14,475 nucleotides of DNA from Thoreauomyces humboldtii (lineage: Eukaryota > Chytridiomycota > Chytridiomycetes > Spizellomycetales > Powellomycetaceae), in assembly GCA_027596035.1 (NCBI GenBank), contig JADGJA010000582.1, positions 1-14,475 on the forward strand. The letters are read 5' to 3'. Below, piece after piece: positions 1-10,857 of the stretch. The notes under the pieces are model-generated. The model made no database searches. It was not told the origin of the DNA and was given only the letters and a program-made list of their open reading frames with translations. The position numbers and the translations under genes were made by a program. Every line of letters starts with the position of its first letter. Position 1 is the first letter of the stretch.

Positions 1-337
1 TGGCGAGGGGCGAGGCTGGGATCTACCTTAGGTTGCCCGTGTCGGAATCGTACCAGGAGAAGATCTGGGTGAGTGCATTGCGGGCTTCTTCAAGGTGACG
101 ACCCACCTGTCGCACGTCGTTCTGACCTTGTCACCTTCTGTTTAGGACCACGCGGGCGGATCCCTGCTCGTGCACGAGGCCGGTGGAAAGGTCTGCGACT
201 CGCATGGAAAGGAACTGGACTTTGCGGCTGGTCGGACTCTGATCAACAACAAGGGGGTTATCGCTACCAACGGTGCCGTTCATGAGGAGGTCATGGCGGC
301 CGTAGCAGATGTCCTAGCTGAGAAGACGAAGTTGTAG
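1..337 (+). CDS. MET22: 3'(2'),5'-bisphosphate nucleotidase, C-terminal part (5' end outside window)
   Basis: This is the last part of an inositol-monophosphatase-fold enzyme. The family hydrolyses 3'-phosphoadenosine 5'-phosphate (PAP) to AMP, removing an inhibitory by-product of sulfate assimilation; it is Mg2+-dependent and Li+/Na+-sensitive. Two exons are visible: 3-68 (continuing from the left edge) and 146-337, separated by a 77-bp intron (69-145, GTGAGT...TTTAG) that joins in phase 0. The joined end reads IYLRLPV, then YQEKIWDHAGG, then VHEAGGKV. The WDHAGG...EAGG stretch is the second signature of the superfamily, and its Asp is a metal ligand in known structures. The tail has the GRTL..NKGVIA segment of Met22/Hal2 proteins and ends at TAG 335-337. 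The family usually has AD before IYLRLP; here it is AG. The N-terminal metal-binding and catalytic part lies outside the window, so activity cannot be judged. Confidence 0.9.
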
Positions 338-613
338 GATGCCATATGTAGCTCGCGATTGTCTCCGTCACTTTCGTTTCGGGCGTGAAATGTAAATAGG
401 ATAGGAGTAGGAATTATTTCCAGATGGATCAGGTACATGTTTGGCGGCAGCCAAAGGAACGGTCACCGTCGCTTTCGTTCTTGCACGGACGAGGCAGTTA
501 CTGAGAAAGTAGGGTCGCTCGCTGTTCTGCTCCCAGCCTGCCGTAGACTCTCAGATTCGACAGACTCGCAGTGCCATGTCCGTCTTTGGTGTTGCGCACT
601 CGTTGCGATCCTG

Positions 614-653
614 GCTCGGGAGACAGGACCGGGTATATATAGCTCGGGAGACA
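614..653 (+). repeat. 12-bp direct repeat flanking the TATA box
   Basis: GCTCGGGAGACA occurs exactly at 614-625 and again at 642-653, 28 bp apart start to start. The TATATATA core (634-641) sits between them. It could be a small local duplication or a paired factor-binding site; the sequence alone does not decide. Confidence 0.7.
634..641 (+). promoter_or_regulatory. TATA box of the GT62 gene
   Basis: A perfect TATATATA lies about 200 bp upstream of the GT62 start codon in otherwise GC-rich DNA. A 12-bp direct repeat lies on each side (614-625 and 642-653). This fits a core promoter with a 5' UTR of roughly 100-170 nt. The start site itself is not visible from sequence. Confidence 0.55.
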
Positions 654-838
654 CGAACGCGTATATTGTGTAAGCCCCCTTCGTGTGGAAACCTTCTGCA
701 AACTACGCGCGGTTTTTATGCTTTCTGAGAAACGATTCCGACCTTTTCTCCTTCCTTCCGCACTTTTTTTTTCGGGGGGACGGGGCTTTCTTTTGTGCAT
801 ACATACTTAAAACCTTGTCCTTCGTATACCCCTTTGCG

Positions 839-2266
839 ATGGCAAGATATCGATATCCCGACCATCACCACCGAACACCGACCTTGCTGTCCAACGACAG
901 GGTCCGATCCCTCGCGAAGACGACGTTGGGACTCTGCGTCGCGCTGGTGGTGCTTACCTCGTTCTCGTTCGTGAGACGATCGGCACCATCTGTCGACTAC
1001 GGTCCGCGTCACCGGGCGGTCGAGGTCGGGACCCGGGAAACGAGGGAGACGGGACGTGGGCGGCAGCAGCAGAGGGGGACGGAGGGAGAGACGAACGAGG
1101 AGCTGTCGGTTGGGGGGTTCGGCGTCGGGGTCCTTGGGGGGTCGTACGTGGAAGAGAGTGTCGATTTCGGGGACGCTCAGATGTGGGTCATCGGTCTGGA
1201 GGATGTCGAGAGTGTAAGGATACGCGACGAGAAGGTTGTTTTGGTCGCTACCGTCGTCAAGGATGGTGCTTCTTGGGGTGGAAATTGGATGATGGAGGAT
1301 CATCTGGATATGCTAGCTGGCGTGAGTAGAAGAAACGACAGTTCTGATGGCCGTGAGCAAAGAACCGCACATCTGATAAACCCGTTGCTTTTCGACTGCA
1401 GTTCGACCACCCAAGGGAGAACCTCGACCTCTCGTTCCTGGTCTCGGACGAGACCGAGTTCGAATGGATGAAGGTGTCGACACGGGCGTGGCTCCGAGAA
1501 CGAAATATCGGAACTTACTCCCAACCATCGCACTCCCACCTCCTCTTCCCACACATCTCGATCCTGTACCGTCGATTCCCTATCCCCTCTTCCTCCCTCA
1601 CCAGCCCCGTCCCTCAGTTCCGAAACGACGATCGCGACCGTCGAAGTCGAATCGCCCGGTCCCGGAACTACCTGCTGTCGACCACGCTCTCTCCGGATCA
1701 CGCCGGAGTCCTATGGATCGACGCGGACATCCATCGAATGCCATCCACTCTGCTCACCAAGATGCTCGGATCCGATCGGGACATCGTCACTCCCCTCTGC
1801 ACGCGAGGGGACGACGGACCCAGCTACGACCTGAACGCATGGTCGGGCACCCGACGCTCGCCCACCGTCGACGACCTCCGCGAGACGCGGACGCGGATGA
1901 CGACCGGAGAGGGAAGGGTCTGGGTTCCGGGTCCCGAGACGGTCATGTTCGTGGAGGAACTGGCGAAATACGGGCAGGAGACCGAGTTGGTGGATTCGGT
2001 GGGTGGGACCGTGCTGTTCGTCAAGGCCGATGTTCATCGTCAAGGGGTCCTGTTCCCGCCGTTCTATGCCATCGGGACGGAGTGGGATGCGGTGGAGGGG
2101 TGGGATGGCATCGAGACCGAGGGGTTGTGTTATGTGGCTAGGACTCTGGGGTATCGATGTTGGGCGATGCCACTGGAGATAGGTATCGTTCTCCATTCCC
2201 TTCGCAACGACGGGGGAGTTTCACGCTGATCCTGCTCTCTTCCCATCAATAGTGGTCCACGTGTGA
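839..2266 (+). CDS. GT62 family alpha-mannosyltransferase (Mnn9/Anp1/Van1-like), Golgi type II membrane protein
   Basis: The family builds the mannan backbone on N-glycans in Golgi mannan-polymerase complexes, using GDP-mannose. Exons are 839-1321, 1402-2182 and 2253-2266. The introns are 80 bp (GTGAGT...CTGCAG) and 70 bp (GTATCG...CAATAG, with a GCTGAT branch-like site). The product is 425 aa. ATG 839 is the first in-frame ATG. It gives a short cytoplasmic tail, one membrane segment at about residues 28-45 and a low-complexity luminal stem. Family landmarks follow: LSFLVSD, then ARSRNYLL, VLWIDADI (DxD metal/nucleotide site, D268-D270), SYDLNAW, VGGTVLFVKADVHR and GIETEGLCYVARTLGY. The third exon adds only four codons and ends the protein at IVVHV, like the VVWH/VVHV end of relatives. 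The acceptor-side loop around 1560-1620 is unlike the family and could hide a further intron. Whether it is the Mnn9, Anp1 or Van1 equivalent cannot be told. Confidence 0.88.
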
Positions 2267-2606
2267 TGTCGATGCGCGAGATACCTTTGGGCTACACATA
2301 CACTTGCACTTTTACATTTCTGATTCTCTGATGCAATGCCTTTGCGAACACAGACCAGCCAGGGGGCACGAAATAACGATGGTTTGATACATAATGCTTC
2401 CGAAAGTTTTATTTTCATGTACAACCACAGGATAATGTGGGAGTAAAGAATAACTGTGTCTATAGACACATGCCATGACATAGGTAAATGACAAAGAGGG
2501 AGACGGTGGTTTAAGCGTGGTGGAAGGGGGAAACGGAAGCTCGTAAGGTATGCATACGGCAAGGTGGATGTTGGGAAAAAGAGAGAGAGAGGAGCGCTTG
2601 ACGACT
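2267..2606. other. Convergent intergenic region (3' UTRs of GT62 and histone H4)
   Basis: No gene is supported in these 340 bp. The region is clearly AT-richer than its flanks, as expected for 3' UTRs of two genes ending toward each other. A short (GA)n tract lies at 2581-2591, just past the H4 stop codon. Confidence 0.6.
2408..2413 (-). terminator. Likely poly(A) signal for histone H4
   Basis: AATAAA is present on the minus strand about 195 nt after the H4 stop codon, in a T/A-rich stretch. Fungal histone mRNAs are polyadenylated, and I saw no animal-type histone stem-loop after the stop. Fungal poly(A) signals are loose, so use of this hexamer is inferred. Confidence 0.4.
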
Positions 2607-3031
<425 letters not shown>

Positions 3032-3159
3032 TGTCGAGAAGCAGTGATGTGGTGGTGTTTGAGAAAGCTTTCGTGTGGTCGAGGACTGTGGGAAATGCGC
3101 TCGCGGAAATGCTGTTGTTGTGAAGATGGAAGCCAGCAGGCGACGAGTCCCGTCCCCCA

Positions 3160-3165
3160 TTTATA
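3160..3165 (-). promoter_or_regulatory. TATA box of histone H4
   Basis: TATAAA on the minus strand, about 130 bp upstream of the H4 start codon in GC-rich surroundings. Histone genes commonly have TATA promoters. Confidence 0.6.
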
Positions 3166-3265
3166 TGGCAGCTGCGCCCCTCTTCCCACGGCTCTCCCAC
3201 CGCCTCTTGTTCCTCGTGGCTGTGCAGCATCATCTTTTTCTCTCCTTTGGGAACGGTCCCTTCCC

Positions 3266-3270
3266 ATTGG
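3266..3270 (-). promoter_or_regulatory. CCAAT box upstream of histone H4
   Basis: CCAAT on the minus strand (context AACCAATGGG), about 100 bp upstream of the H4 TATA box. The spacing and orientation fit a HAP/NF-Y site, but a 5-base match is weak evidence. Confidence 0.35.
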
Positions 3271-3470
3271 TTACCGTCCGAGCGGTACAGTCCCTCTTTT
3301 TGCAAACCCTAACGGGCCTAACCCTCTCCTTTTTGTTTCCTTTTGGACAGCGGCGGGTGGACTGATTGCGTAAGCCAAGAGGAAAGTCTCCCGACGGAAG
3401 CTCCCCCATTCCAATTTCTCAATGTCAAGGAAAAGCCCCTACTTTCTCTTGACAAAACGAGTTCATCCAA

Positions 3471-4715
3471 ATGTCCATACAGATAGTCTACGACGGCACC
3501 ACCTTCGGGCCAGTCTCTCCAACATCCCTACGCACCCTCCTCTCCGCCCTTCGCATCCCTCCTCGCTCCCATCCAACCCTCGTCGGAATCAGCGATCCCT
3601 CCAAAGCCTTCTCACCCACCGACCTCAACGTCCGCGTGCCGCCAGGTCTCTACGAGTGTCTCTGCACGACGAAGGTGGCATGGGAGGAAGGGATCGACAG
3701 TTGGCCGGCGCCCCCGCCATCGACGCTTGCACCCAAGCCTCAGGTGCACGTGGCCGTGAAGGAGACCGAACCGGTAGGGGAAGACAGGAATGCGATGCCC
3801 AAAGCGTTCGTGGAGGGACCGATGGACGACCTCGAGGTCGGAATCGAAGCCATGCTTCACGTCATATCCACCATTCCCGGTAGGTACGTCAAGTACAACA
3901 AGATCCTGGCCGCGGAGCTCGACAGCGCTTTGACCCAGGTCGACGCTCTGTCCATCGCTCTGAGGGCGACGAAGCGACCTCGGGACGAACGGCAGGCATC
4001 CGACACCAGGACCGGCGTCCGGATCCCATCGTCTTCTACTGATACAGAGAATCCACGTCTTCCACTCGAGACGACGCGCATCTTCATCCAATACCGGATC
4101 TTCGCCCTGCTCCACGCGGTGTGGACGTCCGTGTGGACTCGGTTCGGTCCCCGTTGGCGTCGGTACCACGTGACGGACGTTCGGACGCCCGAGGCGCTTC
4201 GCGTCGCGGAACGGACGTTGGATCGGCTTCACGTGTGGAGACGGGCGTGTTCGGCCCAGGAGTGGTCCGCCCTGTCGAGGGAAGGGACGTTGGCATCCTC
4301 GGGTGGCGGGGTCACCCGACTGACGCGAGGGAGGGGCTACGTTCCCCGACGACTGGAGCTGGCGCCTCCTTCCAGCGGATGGGAGCATCTCGTCGCTGGC
4401 GACAGGAGGGCGGTGGAGATCATCAGGGAGCCTCAGGTGCCGGCCGTGAACGTCGGGGAGGCCGTCGGGAGCGTGAGGAGGATGTTCGTGGACACCATGG
4501 TGAGGACCGGACTGCACAGGGATGAGGAGCTCAACGTGCTTCTCCGTGAGATCGCGGGGTTGGACGCCGTCGCGAGGATAGCGGCCGCGAAGGATAGGAA
4601 CGCGGGTCGACCTGACCCTTTGTACCCTACCGCGCGGGTGCTGAACACGCTGAGGAGGGAGTTCGGAATCAGACTCGAAGACGATAGTCGCTTAGATAGC
4701 ACCGCAATCATGTAG
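3471..4715 (+). CDS. Hypothetical protein, 414 aa, apparently intronless
   Basis: I do not recognise this protein. The open frame runs 1,245 nt without a stop or an obvious intron, unlike its intron-rich neighbours. It starts at ATG 3471 (MSIQIVYDG) and ends at TAG 4713-4715. Residues 1-65 could form a small beta-rich domain. A Pro-rich linker follows (about 78-91), then a helical segment (about 118-170) ending in a basic KRPRDER cluster. Around 203-235 an aromatic/basic stretch carries W218, W222 and W229. The C-terminal 90 residues look helical, including LNVLLREIAGL. I see no signal peptide and no certain membrane segment; residues 204-219 are the most hydrophobic. Coding bias is strong, with G/C at third positions. 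The gene shares a promoter region with histone H4, but that says little about its job. It could be a lineage-specific basidiomycete protein. Confidence 0.7.
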   Translation: MSIQIVYDGTTFGPVSPTSLRTLLSALRIPPRSHPTLVGISDPSKAFSPTDLNVRVPPGLYECLCTTKVAWEEGIDSWPAPPPSTLAPKPQVHVAVKETEPVGEDRNAMPKAFVEGPMDDLEVGIEAMLHVISTIPGRYVKYNKILAAELDSALTQVDALSIALRATKRPRDERQASDTRTGVRIPSSSTDTENPRLPLETTRIFIQYRIFALLHAVWTSVWTRFGPRWRRYHVTDVRTPEALRVAERTLDRLHVWRRACSAQEWSALSREGTLASSGGGVTRLTRGRGYVPRRLELAPPSSGWEHLVAGDRRAVEIIREPQVPAVNVGEAVGSVRRMFVDTMVRTGLHRDEELNVLLREIAGLDAVARIAAAKDRNAGRPDPLYPTARVLNTLRREFGIRLEDDSRLDSTAIM

Positions 4716-4820
4716 CCTAGAGCCCTCCCTCGTCCACTAGATTAGCGCTCAAGATATGGAAAAAAGAGAACGGGAGATTGCCATATGATCATTCGTCAGT
4801 GCATCTACTCGGTCTATCAT
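4716..4820. other. Short convergent 3' UTR gap
   Basis: Only 105 bp separate the stop codons of the unknown gene (+) and aminoacylase-1 (-). It includes an A-rich run around 4759-4766. The two 3' UTRs probably overlap. Confidence 0.5.
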
Positions 4821-6614
4821 CTACTCGTGTTTCACACCAGCCAGCGCTGGCAATAGGTCTACATAGAAATCTACGCCTTCGAGGAATACGGTCTCGTTCA
4901 GGTACTCGTCATGGTCATGCCTTCGAAGTCGAAGGGTCAGTAGTCGGCTCAAGTCAAAAGGACGAAGGGCATGAAGCGCTTACAAAAGGACTGGAGTGTT
5001 GCGCATGGGAGAGATGCCAAAGGCTGGGATCCCGATCTCGCGGATGAATCTAGAATCTGATACGACAGCAAGAGGCTACTTGAGATTTTTCGTGACGTGC
5101 ACCTTAATCCTCCTCAACGACGTACCCGTCGCAGCAGGGAAGATTTCATAGTCCAATTTGATTCCCCGCTTGTCCGCGACGCCCTTGAGGGTGCGGAACC
5201 ACACGTTTTCCTCGGTGGTAGGGGTCGTCGTGTTGTCCCAGTGAGTCGCTACGTACTGAAGGTCCACGTCCTCTTCAGCGCACCAAGATTCGATCTGGGC
5301 TTTGAAGGCGTTCAGATTGACCGTCGGCGCCACGCGGATGTCGATGCCCGCCGATGCCGTCTCTGGTACCACATTGTGCTGAGGCCAGCAGGTGAGAAGG
5401 GTTGAGGACCATGCCAGCGACCACCCGTGCCATCGCAATGTCAACGAACCTGAACTCCTCCCTGAAAGAGACACATCGATCAGCAAAATCGCACATGCAA
5501 CATCAAGTGCGGAAGGTGCACCCACCTTCAGAATTGTCACGTTCGTCGTAGTGACATCACCCAGCTTGAAGTGAGTCCCATCCTCCTTCTTTCCGAACTT
5601 GAGTCTGTTCGCCTCGGCCTCCCTGAACGCAAAGAACTTGCCCAAGACCTTGACCAATCGACTGGTGGCCGAAGGTTCGATGAACTGGCTCCCGTGTCCT
5701 GCTCCTCCCTTCGCCGTGATGGTGATCCACCATGGTGCACGCTCTCCGTAGAACAGTTTGTATCCATCCTCCGGGTTGGCAAGGCCCTCGTCCAATGCGA
5801 AACCGATGTTGAGCTTCTTGAACTCGTCCGTCTTGACCAAGAGTTTCATGCCCTCTTGGCCACCGATCTCCTCCTCTGGCACAAACGTCACATGGACTTT
5901 TTATGCGTGACGAGGCGATGAGAGGTGAGCCATGCTGGTGGTTTCCAAGGTGGAGGGAAAGCTTACCAGTACGCAAAGGTTGCACGCCGGCAGCCTTGAG
6001 TTTCCTGATGCTCTCGAGGTACTGGATCCCGACGCACTTCATGTCCTGCGCACCACGAGCGATGATGTCTCCGTTCTCCAGCTTGTCCGCCGCGAAGGGA
6101 TCGTGCGTCCACTTATCCTACAGAGAAAGCATTTCATTGAGCTCCAATTGTCAACTTCTTCACAGGATTTGCAAAGTAAACCATCCCCCAGATCGACTCA
6201 CAGCGCTGACAGGCACGACGTCGGTGTGGCAGTTTGCCATGATGGCTGGGATCGACGCATCCTTTCCCTTCCACGTCAAGATGCACGATGGTTTTCCCTT
6301 GACGCACTGACAGCGATGCGAAGTGTTAGCGGGACAACGGCTATGGACGCGGAGCCGACTCTTGCATGGACCCGACGATACCTCGACGCTGTGATAGTCC
6401 AGACCCAGCTCCTTTGCGTACTTCTCGAGGAAGGCCGAGCAGCTCTTGTAGTCGGGAGTAGGCTGCATTGTGTTGATACGCAGGAACTCTCTAAATCGAG
6501 TCACTGCGATGTGTTCCTCCTTGGCTGGATGGAGAAGGAGCGAGGGGATCGCGGGCAGATGAGCATCAAGCATGTCCCTATCGTCCTGTTAGATCCCATG
6601 ATACCTGATGACAT
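4821..6614 (-). CDS. ACY1: Aminoacylase-1 (M20 family zinc metallohydrolase)
   Basis: The family hydrolyses N-acyl-L-amino acids to free amino acid plus carboxylate in the cytosol. I infer nine exons: 6614-6605, 6524-6382, 6306-6202, 6117-5967, 5896-5526, 5461-5450, 5378-5126, 5056-4984 and 4920-4821. All eight introns are 64-84 bp with GT...AG ends. The product is 405 aa, close to animal ACY1 (about 408). Zinc and catalytic residues are all visible: H78 in [10 protein letters not shown]111 in RGAQDMK, E145/E146 in VPEEEIGG, E173 in ALDEG and H374 in LLHDHDE. H204 in GAGHGSQF matches the dimer-contributed His of the family. Exon 6 is a 12-nt microexon and exon 1 has only 10 nt (see separate entries). 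If exon 1 is wrong, translation could start at ATG 6573 without that intron. The acceptor at 5897 (AAAAAG) is weak but gives the conserved HVTFVPEEE join. Confidence 0.92.
5450..5461 (-). other. ACY1: 12-nt microexon of aminoacylase-1 (encodes GGVQ)
   Basis: The exon before it ends at LK (5526, donor GTGGGT), and the next begins HNVVPET (5378, acceptor CCTCAG). Joining these directly loses the conserved Gly-Gly of the family (human ACY1 has EGGVAYNV here). Between them, GGAGGAGTTCAG is bounded by a strong acceptor (TCTCTTTCAG) and a GTTCGT donor. It keeps phase 0 and restores KGGVQHNVVPE. The flanking introns are 64 and 71 bp, normal for this genome. Confidence 0.85.
6605..6614 (-). other. 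ACY1: 10-nt first coding exon of aminoacylase-1
   Basis: ATGTCATCAG followed by the donor GTATCA (from 6604), spliced to an acceptor CATCCAG ending at 6525, gives [14 protein letters not shown]. That length and start fit the family better than the unspliced alternative from 6573, which adds the unrelated [16 protein letters not shown]. The 80-bp intron contains a TCTAAC branch-like site. Confidence 0.65.
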
Positions 6615-6936
6615 CGTGAGAGGAGGTATCCGGAAGGTGTACGTTGTTGAAGGAATGAGGTGAAAAGAGTGTTGTTTGCCAGACTTTTCATGAGGGTGGT
6701 GGTGGGTGAGTCATCCCGATGCACTGTCCGAAAGTGTAGGCGGACACACGGCTCTCCCATCAGGGGTTCGAGCGTGCTGCTAGGCGTGCTGTGATGATGA
6801 ACAGGCGTCCTCCCTTGCGATGGGGCGACATCCAAAAGCTATATTATGTGTACGAGACTCCTTCCCAAGACCGTCTCACCGACCCCAAAAATATACGCTG
6901 GGATGAAACTAGCACAAAGACCAGCCGTACGTTGCA
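6615..6936. other. Intergenic region: ACY1 promoter and 3' UTR of the NTF2-like gene
   Basis: Both flanking genes are on the minus strand. These 322 bp must hold the 3' UTR of the upstream gene (right part) and the aminoacylase promoter (left part). No clear TATA box or other motif stands out, apart from a weak AT-rich patch around 6838-6846. No coding feature is supported. Confidence 0.5.
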
Positions 6937-7979
6937 TCAGGCAAGTGGTCTCAGGAATCCTCCCTCTCCATCCGTTCCGAGGTCTTGCCCCGTGTAGACC
7001 TGTCTCACCACGGCCGCAACCGACTCCTCCTTGAGATGCGCATAAGTCTTTCCACGAGGGCAGGTGGGAGAGTAGCAGGCCTGTCCCGGTGCACAGGTAG
7101 GCGAGTAGCAATCCACCGCCGCCTGCCCGGAAGCGGAGAAGCTCGTGGCAGCGATGGCGGCCTGTTTCCCATACTCGCCGATCCTCGCCGCCGTGTCCCT
7201 CGTGGTGACGGATGCCCAGTGTGCAGCGGATCTCGTGAGCCCGTACACGTCCCTGACAAGCGGAGTGACGCCCGTGGCTTCCAGAGCCGGGACGGCCACC
7301 CCTCTGACCCTCGAGGCCAGGTTGGCCGTCCTGTCCCTGACCGCCGTGGCCGTGTCGGTCCCCACCCTCACGGCGGCGGGGACGAGGTCCAGCAACCCGG
7401 TGGCGTTCAGGACCGACGTCCCCGTCATGGCGATCTGTCCCATGGCGGTCCTGAGATGCGTGTCGTAGTACTTGCCCAGGATGGGCATCTGCTTGAGAAG
7501 CGCCTGGGCCGTGTGTTTCTCGGTGTGGTCGACGATGCGGAGGACGCGGGATGGGGATGTGATCGAGTCGTCGTGTTCGAGTTGGAGGACGAGGTGCTGA
7601 TGGGTTGTGATGGCGAGGACGCCTCCGAGGGCTTTCGGTTTGATGGTTTGGAGGATGGAGACAGTTGCCGTTTGGGTTGCAGCATCGTATTCGACACTTT
7701 CTACGATGGCGAAGAGTTCCGTACAGCTGTTGGATAGTCCGGCATAGCTTCTTACTATCTCGTCTCTGTTGCTGAGGAGCTGCATGGAGTGGGGTCAGTA
7801 ATCCGTCGAGCGGACGGAACAGTTGCGCGACGACCTGCAGCACTCACCAGGTATGGATTTTGCAGCCTTGCCTCTTCAAAGTAGGTTCGCTCGATCATCT
7901 GCCTTTGTATGATGGTGTCCTTGTTCAGTAGACACCTGAACAGGCTCCTTATGTGCGGCTCCAGCTGTTCGACGTTCAT
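6937..7979 (-). CDS. NTF2/SnoaL-like domain protein with duplicated CYSPTC motif, function unknown
   Basis: Two exons, 7979-7848 and 7779-6937, are joined across a 68-bp intron (GTGAGT...ATGCAG, branch TTACTGAC). The product is 324 aa. Residues 1 to about 150 resemble fungal NTF2/SnoaL-like domains: an N-terminal helix pair with I-x(6)-Y-x(3)-A-x-L-x-NPYL, then DEIVRSYAGLS, then beta-strand-like VESVEYD and VLRIVDHTEKH. Such cone-shaped domains bind small ligands or partners; no catalytic residues can be named. Residues 155-255 are Ala/Thr/Val-rich with regular basic residues and probably form amphipathic helices. Residues 268-287 hold two copies of CYSPTC separated by APGQA, then PRG. From memory, a similar cysteine motif occurs in some fungal Rho exchange factors. 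There is no signal peptide. The start at 7979 opens directly with the first helix. The family call is tentative; the gene structure is firm. Confidence 0.7.
7051..7110 (-). repeat. Duplicated CYSPTC cysteine motif within the NTF2-like protein
   Basis: The hexapeptide CYSPTC occurs twice at residues 268-273 and 279-284, 11 residues apart, followed by PRG. The codons of the two copies differ at several third positions, so the protein repeat appears maintained rather than freshly duplicated. Four cysteines in this pattern could bind zinc or form disulfides. Confidence 0.75.
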
Positions 7980-8274
7980 CCTTGGCTCTCAGGATAGTAT
8001 CTGCTTGTCGAGTTGGTTGCGGAAGGGAACGAACGGGTGACGGTTGAGCGAGCAGCCCTTTGCGGCATATGGTAAAGGTTGTCCGGACGAGTCGGACCTC
8101 TGACCCACCCCCCCACGCAGCAGCAGCAGCAACGGACCTCCTCCGCCTCCTCATGGCGACGTGGAACGGAGAGGCAGGCAGGCACTTGCTCAAGGTAGCT
8201 ACACCCATACGGCGCCGCAGCACAGCAATCAGTCGACGGGAGGACCCAGCAGGCAGGCTCCCCGTCAGTCAAAG
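7980..8274. promoter_or_regulatory. Divergent promoter between the NTF2-like gene (-) and MYST acetyltransferase (+)
   Basis: These 295 bp separate two divergent start codons. They contain a (GCA)5 run at 8117-8131 and no clear TATA box. ATG triplets at 8069 and 8153 share a frame that overlaps the MYST start codon out of frame and closes at 8392. They would act as upstream ORFs if included in the transcript. Confidence 0.5.

Positions 8275-10857
<2,583 letters not shown>

Larger units (their letters stand above)
338..838. other. Intergenic region: MET22 3' UTR and GT62 promoter/5' UTR
   Basis: No gene is supported in these 501 bp. The left part is the probable 3' UTR of the nucleotidase gene, with AT-richer sequence near 390-420. 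The right part holds a TATA box and then a pyrimidine-rich stretch (about 740-775, including nine T at 764-772) suited to an initiator or 5' UTR. Short open frames here show no recognisable protein. Confidence 0.6.
3032..3470. promoter_or_regulatory. Divergent promoter region between histone H4 (-) and unknown gene (+)
   Basis: These 439 bp separate two divergently transcribed genes. On the minus strand a TATAAA (3165-3160) and a CCAAT box (3270-3266) face the H4 gene. On the plus strand no clear TATA box was found for the rightward gene. An ATG at 3422 lies 49 bp before the chosen start at 3471, out of frame. Confidence 0.55.

Noticed and set aside
437..673. 78-codon plus-strand frame between MET22 and GT62
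   Set aside because: It has no domain or coding character and runs straight through the TATA box of the downstream promoter.
2520..2606. Animal-type histone 3' stem-loop after H4
   Set aside because: No matching hairpin was seen after the stop. Fungal histone mRNAs are polyadenylated, and an AATAAA is present further down.
3612..4517. Long antisense open frame (301 codons, minus strand) inside the unknown gene
   Set aside because: GC-rich third codon positions of the sense gene suppress stop codons on the opposite strand. The antisense product is Arg/Pro/His-rich with no recognisable domain.
4778..5047. 89-codon plus-strand frame at the end of the aminoacylase locus
   Set aside because: It is antisense to the last two aminoacylase exons, which encode the conserved LLHDHDE end, so it is a shadow.
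6839..7843. 334-codon minus-strand frame overlapping the NTF2-like gene, and a 250-codon plus-strand frame at 6985-7737
   Set aside because: Both are frame shadows. The accepted frame joins cleanly to the upstream exon and gives a domain-like protein, while these give low-complexity Arg/Gly/His-rich sequence.
8117..8131. (GCA)5 run considered as a coding polyglutamine/polyalanine tract
   Set aside because: It lies upstream of both divergent start codons in promoter sequence; five units is unremarkable in GC-rich DNA.
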